From assembly GCA_002309035.1 (NCBI GenBank), contig DBWT01000013.1, forward strand, positions 1-6,358: DNA of 6,358 bases, in the 5' to 3' direction. The notes under the pieces are model-generated. The model made no database searches and had not been told where the DNA came from. It saw nothing but the letters and a program-made list of their open reading frames with translations. This DNA comes from Caryophanales bacterium UBA1231 (GTDB lineage: Bacteria; Bacillota_I; Bacilli_A; ML615J-28; CAG-313). Of the stretch, positions 1-6,044 are shown one piece after another; positions within the stretch are counted from its first letter, which is position 1, and each line of letters begins with the position of its first letter. A program made the position numbers and the translations under genes.

Positions 1-2
1 AT

Positions 3-119
3 GTAAATACATATATTTGTATTTATGAAAACACACCAATAATGATAGAAGCACTTACTCTTTATATGAATGGTGAATACAAAGCAACAGGTAAATCACC
101 AATCAAATTAAATAAATAA
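3..119 (+). CDS. Possible 3' end of an unidentified upstream gene (partial)
   Basis: The frame starting at base 3 is open from the window edge to a TAA at 117-119, giving about 38 residues that end in NGEYKATGKSPIKLNK. The other two forward frames hit stops within the first 30 bases. Codon choice (GAA, AAA, GGT, TCA, TTA, AAT) resembles the genes downstream, and the stop is TAA like all others here. I do not recognise the family, and the stretch is too short to assign a function. An open run of this length can also arise by chance, so this is a tentative call. No clear intrinsic terminator follows it before the xpt promoter. Confidence 0.35.
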   Translation, partial: VNTYICIYENTPIMIEALTLYMNGEYKATGKSPIKLNK

Positions 120-159
120 AAAATGAAATTATGAGAAAACATTTTCATGAAAAAGGGTG

Positions 160-189
160 TAGACATTTTCTTAAATTTCATGATACAAT
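160..189 (+). promoter_or_regulatory. Sigma-A type promoter of the xpt operon
   Basis: The -35 box TAGACA (160-165) matches TTGACA at five of six positions. The -10 box TACAAT (184-189) matches TATAAT at five of six. The spacer is 18 bp, and a TG at 181-182 gives an extended -10 (TGATACAAT). Transcription would start at about 195-198, a dozen bases before the 5' side of riboswitch stem P1 at 209. That is the spacing expected if the leader RNA is dedicated to the riboswitch. The assignment rests on sequence match and position only. Confidence 0.7.
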
Positions 190-208
190 ATAAGTGCTTA
201 TTTAATAT

Positions 209-273
209 CCAATATATACCTTTATTTAACGGCGAAGGCGTCTCTACCGTGTTGCCATAAACACGACTATTGG
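209..273 (+). promoter_or_regulatory. Guanine-class purine riboswitch aptamer
   Basis: The leader folds into the three-way junction of the purine riboswitch. P1 is CCAATA (209-214) with TATTGG (268-273). P2 is CCTTT (219-223) with GAAGG (234-238). P3 is CGTGT (248-252) with ACACG (261-265). Junction J2/3 reads GTCTCTACC (240-248), close to the canonical GUUUCUACC. J3/1 carries the specificity base as C267 (C74 in B. subtilis xpt numbering), which selects guanine or hypoxanthine rather than adenine. U51 is kept as T245, arguing against the 2'-deoxyguanosine class I variant. The loop-loop kiss can form between GGC (231-233) and GCC (254-256). Departures from consensus are a short P2 with a GU pair, a larger L2, and C instead of U at position 48 (C242). 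It lies directly ahead of xpt, a classic target. Confidence 0.92.
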
Positions 274-330
274 AAAAATATCTATCACAAGAGTTTTTTA
301 TGCTCCTGTTTTTTGATGTTTCCGGTAGTC
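265..330 (+). promoter_or_regulatory. Riboswitch antiterminator (alternative fold of the expression platform)
   Basis: Bases 265-273 (GACTATTGG, the J3/1 end plus the 3' strand of P1) can pair with 322-330 (CCGGTAGTC), the 5' arm of the terminator. This uses seven Watson-Crick and two GU pairs. A274-276 with T319-321 extends it to 12 pairs. The pairing destroys both P1 and the terminator, so the two folds exclude each other. Ligand binding locks P1, leaves the terminator arm free and stops transcription. Without ligand the antiterminator forms and the operon is read. This is the OFF-switch logic known for xpt riboswitches. The pairing is seen in the sequence; the switching is inferred. Confidence 0.85.
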
Positions 331-349
331 TTTATTGACTACCGTTTTT
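323..349 (+). terminator. Riboswitch-controlled intrinsic terminator before xpt
   Basis: A perfect 8-bp stem, CGGTAGTC (323-330) with GACTACCG (337-344), closes a 6-nt loop (TTTATT) and is followed at once by a T run (345-349, then ATTT). It ends 14 bases before the xpt start codon. Its 3' arm begins with the same bases (GACTA) as the aptamer's P1 3' side, as expected for two strands that compete for one partner. Confidence 0.93.
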
Positions 350-353
350 ATTT

Positions 354-360
354 AGGAGGG
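354..360 (+). promoter_or_regulatory. Ribosome binding site that sets the xpt start
   Basis: AGGAGGG lies 3 nt before ATG 364. It decides the start: the same frame stays open upstream to a TTG at 313 and ATG at 316, but those lie before and inside the riboswitch terminator, lack a Shine-Dalgarno, and would add residues not typical of Xpt. Confidence 0.85.
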
Positions 361-363
361 ACT

Positions 364-933
364 ATGAAAGAACTTGAAGATAGAATTTTAAAGGATGGAA
401 TTATTCTTCCAGGAGAGATTCTTAAAGTTGGTTCATTTCTTAATCAACAAGTTGATACTTGCTTGCTTAAGAAGATGGCACTCGAAGTTAGAAAGTTATT
501 TCCAATGGAAATTACTAAAGTTCTAACGATTGAAGCTTCTGGTCTTCCATTCGCGACCGCGATTGCGATGGAAATTGGTTGTCCAATGGTTTTTGCGAAA
601 AAACAAGCGACACTCAATTTATCTGGCGACTTAGTTAGTAGCTCGGTTTATTCTTTCACTCATAAGAAGGAGAACCAAATTGTAATCACTCGTGATTACA
701 TTAGTCCTACTGATAAAGTTTTAATCGCAGATGATTTCCTCGCAAATGGTAATGCTCTTCGTGGGCTTATTGATATTGTTAATAAGTGTGGGGCTCAAGT
801 TGTCGGTTGTGCCGTGCAAATTGAGAAATATTACCAAAATGGTGGTAATGAGTTAAGGAGCCTTGGTTACAAGGTTGAATCGCTTGCTTGTATTGCGGAA
901 ATGAAAGATCAAAAAATCAAATTTAAGAATTAA
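364..933 (+). CDS. xpt: Xanthine phosphoribosyltransferase
   Basis: Cytoplasmic salvage enzyme joining xanthine (in this family also guanine, more weakly) to PRPP to give XMP and pyrophosphate. From ATG 364 it is 189 residues, close to the usual 190-195. The type I phosphoribosyltransferase fold is visible. The start MKELEDRILKDG and the segment ILPGEILKVGSFLNQQ (about 14-29) are typical of Xpt, as is TIEASG (55-60). The PRPP-binding loop VLIADDFLANGNA (119-131) carries the paired acidic residues D123 and D124. The flexible-loop segment AKKQATLNL (78-86) stands where Xpt proteins have ARK-(x)n-L. It is the first gene behind the guanine riboswitch, and its TAA is followed 18 bp later by the transporter lipoprotein, so they probably share a message. 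It uses GCG for alanine at 6 of 14 sites, unlike the next gene. Adenine or hypoxanthine PRTs are less likely given these motifs. Confidence 0.95.
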   Translation: MKELEDRILKDGIILPGEILKVGSFLNQQVDTCLLKKMALEVRKLFPMEITKVLTIEASGLPFATAIAMEIGCPMVFAKKQATLNLSGDLVSSSVYSFTHKKENQIVITRDYISPTDKVLIADDFLANGNALRGLIDIVNKCGAQVVGCAVQIEKYYQNGGNELRSLGYKVESLACIAEMKDQKIKFKN

Positions 934-951
934 AGGAGAAAAAAAGAAAAA

Positions 952-2217
952 ATGAAAAAGATTTTTAGTTTGTTTGTTGCTTTTGTTATGGTTGTTTGTT
1001 GTGCATTCTGTTTAGTTGCTTGTGGTGAAGATAATGGTCCTAAGAAAGAAAACCCAGCTCCAGATCTAAAAGTTGGTTTAATTTGCTTACATGATGAATC
1101 ATCTACATATGATAAGAACTTTATTGATTCTATGTATCGTGCTCTTGATGAAATCGGTCTTGATAGAGATCAATTAGAACTTGTTACAGGTGTTGGTGAA
1201 GACAATTCTTGTTATGAAAAAGCAGTAGAACTTGCTGCTACATGTAGTGTTGTATTTGCTGACTCATTTGGACATGAAGATTTCATGATTCAAGCTGCTA
1301 AAGAAAAGACTAATGTACTATTCTGCCATGCTACTGGTACAAAAGCTCATACTGAAAACTTACCTAACTTCTATAATGCATTCGCATCAATTTATGAAGG
1401 TAGATATCTTGCTGGCGTTGCTGCTGGTCTAAAATTAAAAGCTATGATGGAAGCTAATCAATCTACTAGACCATTAGTTGGATATGTTGCTGCATTCCCA
1501 TATGCTGAAGTTATTTCTGGTTATACTTCATGGTTCTTAGGCGTACGTTCAATCGTTCCTGAAGCTACTATGAAAGTTACTTATACATCTAGTTGGTATG
1601 ATTTCGATGCTGAAAAAGCTGCTGCTAACCAATTAATCGCTGCTGGTTGTGTATTATTATCACAACATGCTGACTCTTATGGTGCTCCTGAAGCTTGTGA
1701 AGCTGCAAACGTTCCAAACGTTACTTACAATGGTTCTACAGAAGGTAAATGCCCTAATACTTACGTTATTTCATCTAAGATTGACTGGGCTCCTTACTAT
1801 GTTAAAATGATTAACGCTGTTATTAAAGGCGAAAAAGTTGCTGAAAAAGATTACACTGGAACAATCGCTACTGGCTCTGTTAAATTAGATGCTCCTGGTA
1901 AAAAAGCAGCTGCTGATGGAACTCAAGCTAAATTAGACGAAGTTAAGGCTAAACTTGCTTCTGGTGAATTACATGTATTTGATACTAATACTTTCACAGT
2001 TTCTACATTTGGTGATGGAAGAACTACATTCTTCAACTTAAATGCAACTGTTGATCCTGTAACTCATAAAGTATTAGGTTATATGGCTGACGTTAATTCA
2101 GATCCTAACTATGCTGGCGATACTGAAGCTATTAAAGATGGATACTTCCATGAATCAGAATATCGTAGTGCTCCATACTTTGATTTAATCATTGATGGTG
2201 TTGAAGTTATCGGTTAA
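952..2217 (+). CDS. BMP-family substrate-binding lipoprotein of a purine ABC transporter
   Basis: Extracytoplasmic binding protein that captures the solute and delivers it to the permeases encoded downstream. It has 421 residues. A lipoprotein signal peptide (MKK, hydrophobic 4-23) ends in lipobox LVAC with lipidated C24, and an acidic/polar linker runs to about residue 38. The mature part is a type I periplasmic-binding fold of the BMP/PnrA/Med family. Seen are KVGLICLHDES at 40-50, YEGRYLAGVAAG at 148-159, GYVAAFPYAEVISG at 177-190, LGVRSI at 196-201, TSSWYD at 212-217 and LLSQHADS at 235-242. The last motifs match the Med-like branch, which carries QHTDS-type sequences. A C-terminal extension (about 350-421) includes DGYFHESEYRSAPYFDL. 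Family members bind nucleosides, and from memory at least one Med-like protein was crystallised with adenine. Context favours xanthine or guanine. An AAAGGAG (932-938) precedes ATG 952 at a rather long 13 nt. Alanine codons are only GCT or GCA, consistent with high expression. Substrate is inferred. Confidence 0.9.
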   Translation: MKKIFSLFVAFVMVVCCAFCLVACGEDNGPKKENPAPDLKVGLICLHDESSTYDKNFIDSMYRALDEIGLDRDQLELVTGVGEDNSCYEKAVELAATCSVVFADSFGHEDFMIQAAKEKTNVLFCHATGTKAHTENLPNFYNAFASIYEGRYLAGVAAGLKLKAMMEANQSTRPLVGYVAAFPYAEVISGYTSWFLGVRSIVPEATMKVTYTSSWYDFDAEKAAANQLIAAGCVLLSQHADSYGAPEACEAANVPNVTYNGSTEGKCPNTYVISSKIDWAPYYVKMINAVIKGEKVAEKDYTGTIATGSVKLDAPGKKAAADGTQAKLDEVKAKLASGELHVFDTNTFTVSTFGDGRTTFFNLNATVDPVTHKVLGYMADVNSDPNYAGDTEAIKDGYFHESEYRSAPYFDLIIDGVEVIG

Positions 2218-2234
2218 TAAGAAGTTTTAAATAT

Positions 2235-2258
2235 AGGCGGGAATTTATATTTCCGCCT
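2235..2258 (+). terminator. Intercistronic hairpin after the binding-protein gene (partial terminator or mRNA stabiliser)
   Basis: AGGCGGGAA (2235-2243) pairs with TTTCCGCCT (2250-2258) through nine pairs including one GT, around a short AT loop. The tract after it (TTCCTTTGTTT) is T-rich but broken by C and G, so it should end transcription only in part. It sits in the only sizeable gap of the operon, 18 bp past the lipoprotein stop. In ABC operons such hairpins commonly keep the binding protein in excess over membrane parts by shielding the upstream mRNA or dropping polymerases. Function here is inferred. Confidence 0.7.
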
Positions 2259-2278
2259 TCCTTTGTTTAATTAATTAT

Positions 2279-2284
2279 AGGAGG
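2279..2284 (+). promoter_or_regulatory. Ribosome binding site that sets the ATPase start
   Basis: AGGAGG with 8 nt to ATG 2293. An in-frame TTG at 2287 is only 2 nt from this site and so is not a credible start. Confidence 0.85.
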
Positions 2285-2292
2285 ATTTGAAA

Positions 2293-3888
2293 ATGGAAAG
2301 AAAGGTTGCTGTTGAACTTAAAAATATTTCAAAACAATTTAACGGAAAAATCGCTAATGTCAATGTAAACATCAGCCTTTATGAAGGTGAAATACTTTCC
2401 ATTTTAGGCGAAAATGGTAGTGGCAAGACTACATTAATGAATGTTTTATCAGGCATTTATCAACCTGACACTGGTGAAATTTATGTTCACGGTGAAAAAG
2501 TTCCAATCCATTCCCCAAGAGATGCGATTGAACTTGGTATCGGTATGGTGCATCAACATTTCAAACTTGTTGATATATTTACTGGTACGGAAAATATTAT
2601 TCTTGGTTTAAATGAAAAAGCATCATTAAAAGATGCGCAAAAGAAAGCTTTAGACATTGCGTCTCGTTATGGATTTGATGTCAACCTAAATAAGAAAATT
2701 CATGATATGTCAGTATCAGAAAAACAAACAGTTGAAATTATTAAAGTATTATATCGTAATGCTGATATTCTAATTTTAGATGAACCAACAGCTGTTTTAA
2801 CTCCCCAAGAAACTGACAAATTATTTGCTATATTAAGAAAAATGCGTGAAGATGGTAAATCTATTATCATTATCACTCATAAATTAAATGAAGTTTTATC
2901 ATTATCTGACCGTGTTTCTATTTTACGTAAAGGTGAATATATTACTACATTAAATACTAAAGAAACTAATGAACGTGAACTTACTGAATATATGGTTGGT
3001 AAGAAAGTTGATTTAAAACTTGAACGTTTAAGAATCAAAGCCAGTCTTCCAACTCTTGAAGTAAGAAATTTAAATGTCTTAAAAGATGATGGTACTGTTG
3101 CTATTCATAATTTAGATTTCTTCTTACGTGGTGGACAAATATTAGGTGTTGCTGGTATTGCTGGATGTGGACAAAAAGAATTATGCGAAGCGATAGTTGG
3201 TCTTCGTCCTTATAAAGGTGTTATCACTCACCGCGGTGAATCAATTGTTGGATATTCACGTGAGCATATTAAACAACTTGGTATCATTATGAGTTTTATT
3301 CCTGAAGACCGTTTAGGATTAGGACTTGCACCTAGTTTATCAATAACAGATAATTTATTACTTAAGACTTATAAAAATAGTAAAGGTATATTAGTTGATC
3401 GTGCTAGTGCTCGTAAAGAAGCAAATGATTTAATTGCTCGTTACAATGTTGTAACACCAGGCACGGAAACACCAGTTAAGAACTTAAGTGGTGGTAATGT
3501 TCAAAAGATTTTATTAGGTCGTGAAATTGGTTCTAACCCTAATGTATTAATAACAGCTTATCCTGTTCGTGGTCTTGATATTAATTCATCATATATGGTA
3601 TATGATGTTATCAATTCCGAAAAAGAAAAATATACCGCAATTCTTTTCATTGGTGAAGATTTAGACGTTCTTATGACATTCTGTGATAAGATTATGGTTC
3701 TATATGAAGGTCGTTGTATGGGTGTTGTTCATACAAAAGACACAACAAAAGAAGAAATTGGTCTAATGATGACCGGAGGAAAAAATCTTTTGGAAGAACA
3801 ACCAGAAAAGAACTGGGGAAAAGCTAGTGATAGTTACCTTACTGAAGAAGCTTGGAATAGCTTAATAAATGAGGAAAAGAGTAAATAA
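2293..3888 (+). CDS. ABC transporter ATP-binding protein (fused double-domain, nucleoside/purine type)
   Basis: Cytoplasmic motor of the importer: 531 residues from ATG 2293, usual for the fused two-domain ATPases of the sugar/nucleoside class (MglA/RbsA/NupA/YufO-like). Domain 1 (about 5-240) has Walker A GENGSGKT (39-46), Q-loop Q88 in GMVHQHF, signature region SVSEKQ (140-145) in place of LSGGQ, Walker B ILILDEP (159-165) with D163 and E164, and switch H196. Domain 2 (about 253-500) is degenerate. Its Walker A region GIAGCGQKEL (288-297) lacks the Lys-Thr pair, and Walker B reads VLITAYP (418-424) without the Asp-Glu. It keeps a full LSGGN-x-Q signature (398-404), and FIGED stands where the switch His is expected. 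A degenerate second site is normal for this family, so hydrolysis probably depends on one composite site. The C-terminal tail is charged. The stop is 1 bp before the next ATG, implying translational coupling. Confidence 0.95.
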   Translation: MERKVAVELKNISKQFNGKIANVNVNISLYEGEILSILGENGSGKTTLMNVLSGIYQPDTGEIYVHGEKVPIHSPRDAIELGIGMVHQHFKLVDIFTGTENIILGLNEKASLKDAQKKALDIASRYGFDVNLNKKIHDMSVSEKQTVEIIKVLYRNADILILDEPTAVLTPQETDKLFAILRKMREDGKSIIIITHKLNEVLSLSDRVSILRKGEYITTLNTKETNERELTEYMVGKKVDLKLERLRIKASLPTLEVRNLNVLKDDGTVAIHNLDFFLRGGQILGVAGIAGCGQKELCEAIVGLRPYKGVITHRGESIVGYSREHIKQLGIIMSFIPEDRLGLGLAPSLSITDNLLLKTYKNSKGILVDRASARKEANDLIARYNVVTPGTETPVKNLSGGNVQKILLGREIGSNPNVLITAYPVRGLDINSSYMVYDVINSEKEKYTAILFIGEDLDVLMTFCDKIMVLYEGRCMGVVHTKDTTKEEIGLMMTGGKNLLEEQPEKNWGKASDSYLTEEAWNSLINEEKSK

Positions 3889-3889
3889 T

Positions 3890-5056
3890 ATGGAAAATGT
3901 AGAAACTAAAATTATCAATAGAGAAAAGAAACATCGTCATATTGAACTCTTTAATATCATTAAGAGAGAAGAACTTCCTAAATGGAAATCAATATTAATT
4001 CGTGTTGGTTCGGTGTTATTATCTTTCTTACTTGCTTTAGCGTTAGCCTCATTAATTATAAAAGCTAGTTATTTTAAAGTTTTATCAACATTATTTAAAG
4101 GTGCATTTATTAATACATGGAAATTATTCAAAGATGCTTGTATCCTTTTAGGATTTGGTATTGCGATTGTTCCAGCATTTAAGATGAAATATTGGAATAT
4201 GGGTTCTAATGGACAAGTATTAATGGGTTCCTTAATGAGTGTTGTTGTTATGTTCTATTTAGGACCATGGGCAGCTCAAAATGGTGCTAATAACTTTGTA
4301 TTAATAGTTTTAATGTTTATTGTTAGTATTGTATCGAGCATTATTTGGGCAGTTATTCCGGCATTATTTAAAGTATTCTTTAAAACTAATGAAACATTAT
4401 TCACTTTAATGATGAATTATATCGCTGCAGCTCTTGTTGCATATGTTAATTATATGCTTGCAAAAGGAAAACAAGAAGCACCTGGTGTCATTAATGGCTC
4501 TAGTCATGCCGGATGGTTATGGACACAAAGTTTCACTAACATCCAATATTTAATTCCAATTGTAGTAGTAGTATTAATGACTGCCTTTGTTTGGTTCTAT
4601 ATGTCAAAAACTAAACATGGTTATGAAGTAACTGTTGTTGGTGATAGTATTAATACCGCTAAATATGTTGGTATGCCAACAAAAGGAATTATTGTTAGAA
4701 CTTTAGTTTTATCAGGATTTATGTGTGGAATTATTGGATTCTTATATACATCATCAATTAACCATTCAGTTAATCCAAATGCATGTGGATCACTTGGTTT
4801 TACTGGTATCCTAATTGCTTGGTTATGTAATTTTAATCCAATAATGATGGCTATAATATCATTTTTCTTAGCATTTTTAACTAATGGTACTTCTAAAGTA
4901 TCTAGTTCATTCCGTTTAGGATCTAATGATTTATCAAATGTTGTAATTGGAATAATCTTTTTCTCGATTCTAATAAGTGAATTCTTTATTAGATATCGTA
5001 TTAAATTTAATAAAGATTTCTTCCAAAAAGAAAAAGACACTAAGGAGGAAGTATAA
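3890..5056 (+). CDS. ABC transporter permease 1 (YufP/NupB-like, BPD_transp_2 family)
   Basis: One of two dissimilar membrane subunits forming the import channel. It has 388 residues from ATG 3890. A charged cytoplasmic N-terminus (1-34, many Lys/Arg/Glu) is followed by hydrophobic spans near 36-57, 83-97, 109-124, 136-158, 170-190, 220-238, 268-287, 302-331 (perhaps two) and 348-368. YWNMGSNGQVLMG (101-113) matches the family's FNIGAEGQ motif. The loop TKHGYEVTVVGDS (241-253) followed by AKYVGMP matches the cytoplasmic segment thought to contact the ATPase. The C-terminus is again charged. ATG 3890 sits one base after the ATPase stop, so translation is probably coupled; the nearest Shine-Dalgarno-like bases are GAGG at 3871-3874, 15 nt away. 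An in-frame ATG at 3869 would add seven residues and overlap the ATPase end; it cannot be excluded. Substrate is inferred from neighbours. Confidence 0.93.
   Translation: MENVETKIINREKKHRHIELFNIIKREELPKWKSILIRVGSVLLSFLLALALASLIIKASYFKVLSTLFKGAFINTWKLFKDACILLGFGIAIVPAFKMKYWNMGSNGQVLMGSLMSVVVMFYLGPWAAQNGANNFVLIVLMFIVSIVSSIIWAVIPALFKVFFKTNETLFTLMMNYIAAALVAYVNYMLAKGKQEAPGVINGSSHAGWLWTQSFTNIQYLIPIVVVVLMTAFVWFYMSKTKHGYEVTVVGDSINTAKYVGMPTKGIIVRTLVLSGFMCGIIGFLYTSSINHSVNPNACGSLGFTGILIAWLCNFNPIMMAIISFFLAFLTNGTSKVSSSFRLGSNDLSNVVIGIIFFSILISEFFIRYRIKFNKDFFQKEKDTKEEV
5042..5048 (+). promoter_or_regulatory. Strong ribosome binding site of permease 2
   Basis: AAGGAGG inside the last codons of permease 1, 7 nt before ATG 5056. 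The start overlaps the preceding stop as TAATG, so the two permeases are translationally linked, consistent with equal amounts in a heteromeric channel. Confidence 0.85.
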
Positions 5057-6042
5057 TGGTTGCGAAGTTTATATTTTTATCCGTTTCAATGGGTGTTGTT
5101 TATTTATTTGGTTGTACGGGAGAAATCATTATTGAAAAAGGTGGAAACCTTAATTTAGGTATTCCTGGTATTATGAGTCTTGGTGCTCTAGGTGGAGTTA
5201 TTGGTAGTCGTATTTATACAATGATATTTGGCTTAGATAATATTATATCGATCTTGCTTCTTGCTCATATTATACTTTATTCAATTATATTTGCCGTATT
5301 AGGTGGCCTAATTTATGCAATATTAACTGTTACATTCCAAGCTAATCAGAATGTTACTGGACTAGTCCTCACGCTCTTTGGTGTTGGATTTATGAAATTT
5401 GTCGGCACAAAAGTTGTTAAATATGTTGTAGATGATATTGAAATTGATTTCTTAAGTCGTACAAGTCGAGCAATTGGTGCCTTATTCCCTAATGCAAGTA
5501 ATTTAGGATGGTTTGGAGAAGTATTTTTATCATATAGTTTCTTAACATATTTAGCTTTGGTTTTAGCAATCCTTGCGACTTTATTCTTAACTAAAACAAG
5601 AAAAGGTCTATTCTTAAGAGCGATTGGTGAATCACCACAAACAGCTGATAGTCAAGGTGTTAATGTTATAACTTATAAATATTTAGCAATTATCGTTGGT
5701 TCTGCAATTGCGGGACTTGGTGGATCTTATTATGTATTTAATGTGACTGGTGGAACAACTTTCGTTGAAGCTTCAATTGAAGCCTTTGGATGGCTCGCTG
5801 TTGCTTTAGTTATTTTCTCAATGTGGAAACCAGTAATTAGTATATTTGGTTCAATCATATTTGGTGCTTTGTATATTTTACCTAGTTTCTTAGATAAAAT
5901 ACCAGTACCACAAAAGAAGTTATTCGCAATATTCCCATATCTCATGACAGTTATCGTTTTAGTATTAACTTCAATATTTGATGCAAAAAATTCACAACCA
6001 CCAAAATCACTTGGTGTTAATTATTATCGGGAGGATAGATAA
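5056..6042 (+). CDS. ABC transporter permease 2 (YufQ/NupC-like, BPD_transp_2 family)
   Basis: Second membrane subunit of the same importer, 328 residues, usual for the shorter partner of this class. It is almost entirely hydrophobic with about eight to nine spans (for example 5-22, 36-58, 61-92, 99-116, 160-178, 208-228, 243-257, 260-278, 288-308). The motif [18 protein letters not shown] (27-44) matches the family's E-x-GG-x-x-NIG-x-EG-x-M signature near the N-terminus. The cytoplasmic segment [16 protein letters not shown] (179-194), continuing to DSQGV at 202, matches the T-(x)n-G-x-x-LRA-x-GE-x-P ATPase-contact region. [15 protein letters not shown] (245-259) is also typical. Its start overlaps the stop of permease 1 by one base. 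The C-terminal tail is polar. The next gene begins 2 bp after its stop. Family is clear; the exact substrate is not shown by the sequence. Confidence 0.93.
   Translation: MVAKFIFLSVSMGVVYLFGCTGEIIIEKGGNLNLGIPGIMSLGALGGVIGSRIYTMIFGLDNIISILLLAHIILYSIIFAVLGGLIYAILTVTFQANQNVTGLVLTLFGVGFMKFVGTKVVKYVVDDIEIDFLSRTSRAIGALFPNASNLGWFGEVFLSYSFLTYLALVLAILATLFLTKTRKGLFLRAIGESPQTADSQGVNVITYKYLAIIVGSAIAGLGGSYYVFNVTGGTTFVEASIEAFGWLAVALVIFSMWKPVISIFGSIIFGALYILPSFLDKIPVPQKKLFAIFPYLMTVIVLVLTSIFDAKNSQPPKSLGVNYYREDR
6029..6034 (+). promoter_or_regulatory. Ribosome binding site that sets the guaA-like start
   Basis: GGGAGG with 10 nt to ATG 6045. It matters because it fixes the beginning of a GMP synthase that would otherwise be expected to have about 190 more residues upstream. 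The frame upstream is occupied by permease 2, which leaves no room for a glutaminase domain. Confidence 0.8.
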
Positions 6043-6044
6043 AA

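Noticed and set aside
142..153. Palindrome TTTTCATGAAAA as a terminator of the upstream gene
   Set aside because: It has no loop, is AT-rich and is followed by A and G rather than a T run, so it cannot act as an intrinsic terminator on the + strand.
209..273. Adenine or 2'-deoxyguanosine class I reading of the aptamer
   Set aside because: C267 at position 74 argues against adenine, and T245 at position 51 argues against the 2'-deoxyguanosine class I variant.
313..363. N-terminal extension of xpt from TTG 313 or ATG 316, or a leader peptide there
   Set aside because: These codons precede or lie inside the riboswitch terminator, with no Shine-Dalgarno, and AGGAGGG directly precedes ATG 364, where family homology begins.
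3869..3889. Permease 1 starting at ATG 3869
   Set aside because: Possible, but no Shine-Dalgarno stands before it and ATG 3890 falls one base after the ATPase stop, favouring coupled initiation there. The question remains open by seven residues.
4621..5040. 139-codon open frame on the minus strand
   Set aside because: It lies wholly inside permease 1, whose frame shows clear membrane spans and family motifs; the antisense product matches nothing I know.
5730..5945. 71-codon open frame on the minus strand
   Set aside because: Antisense shadow of permease 2 with no recognisable domain.
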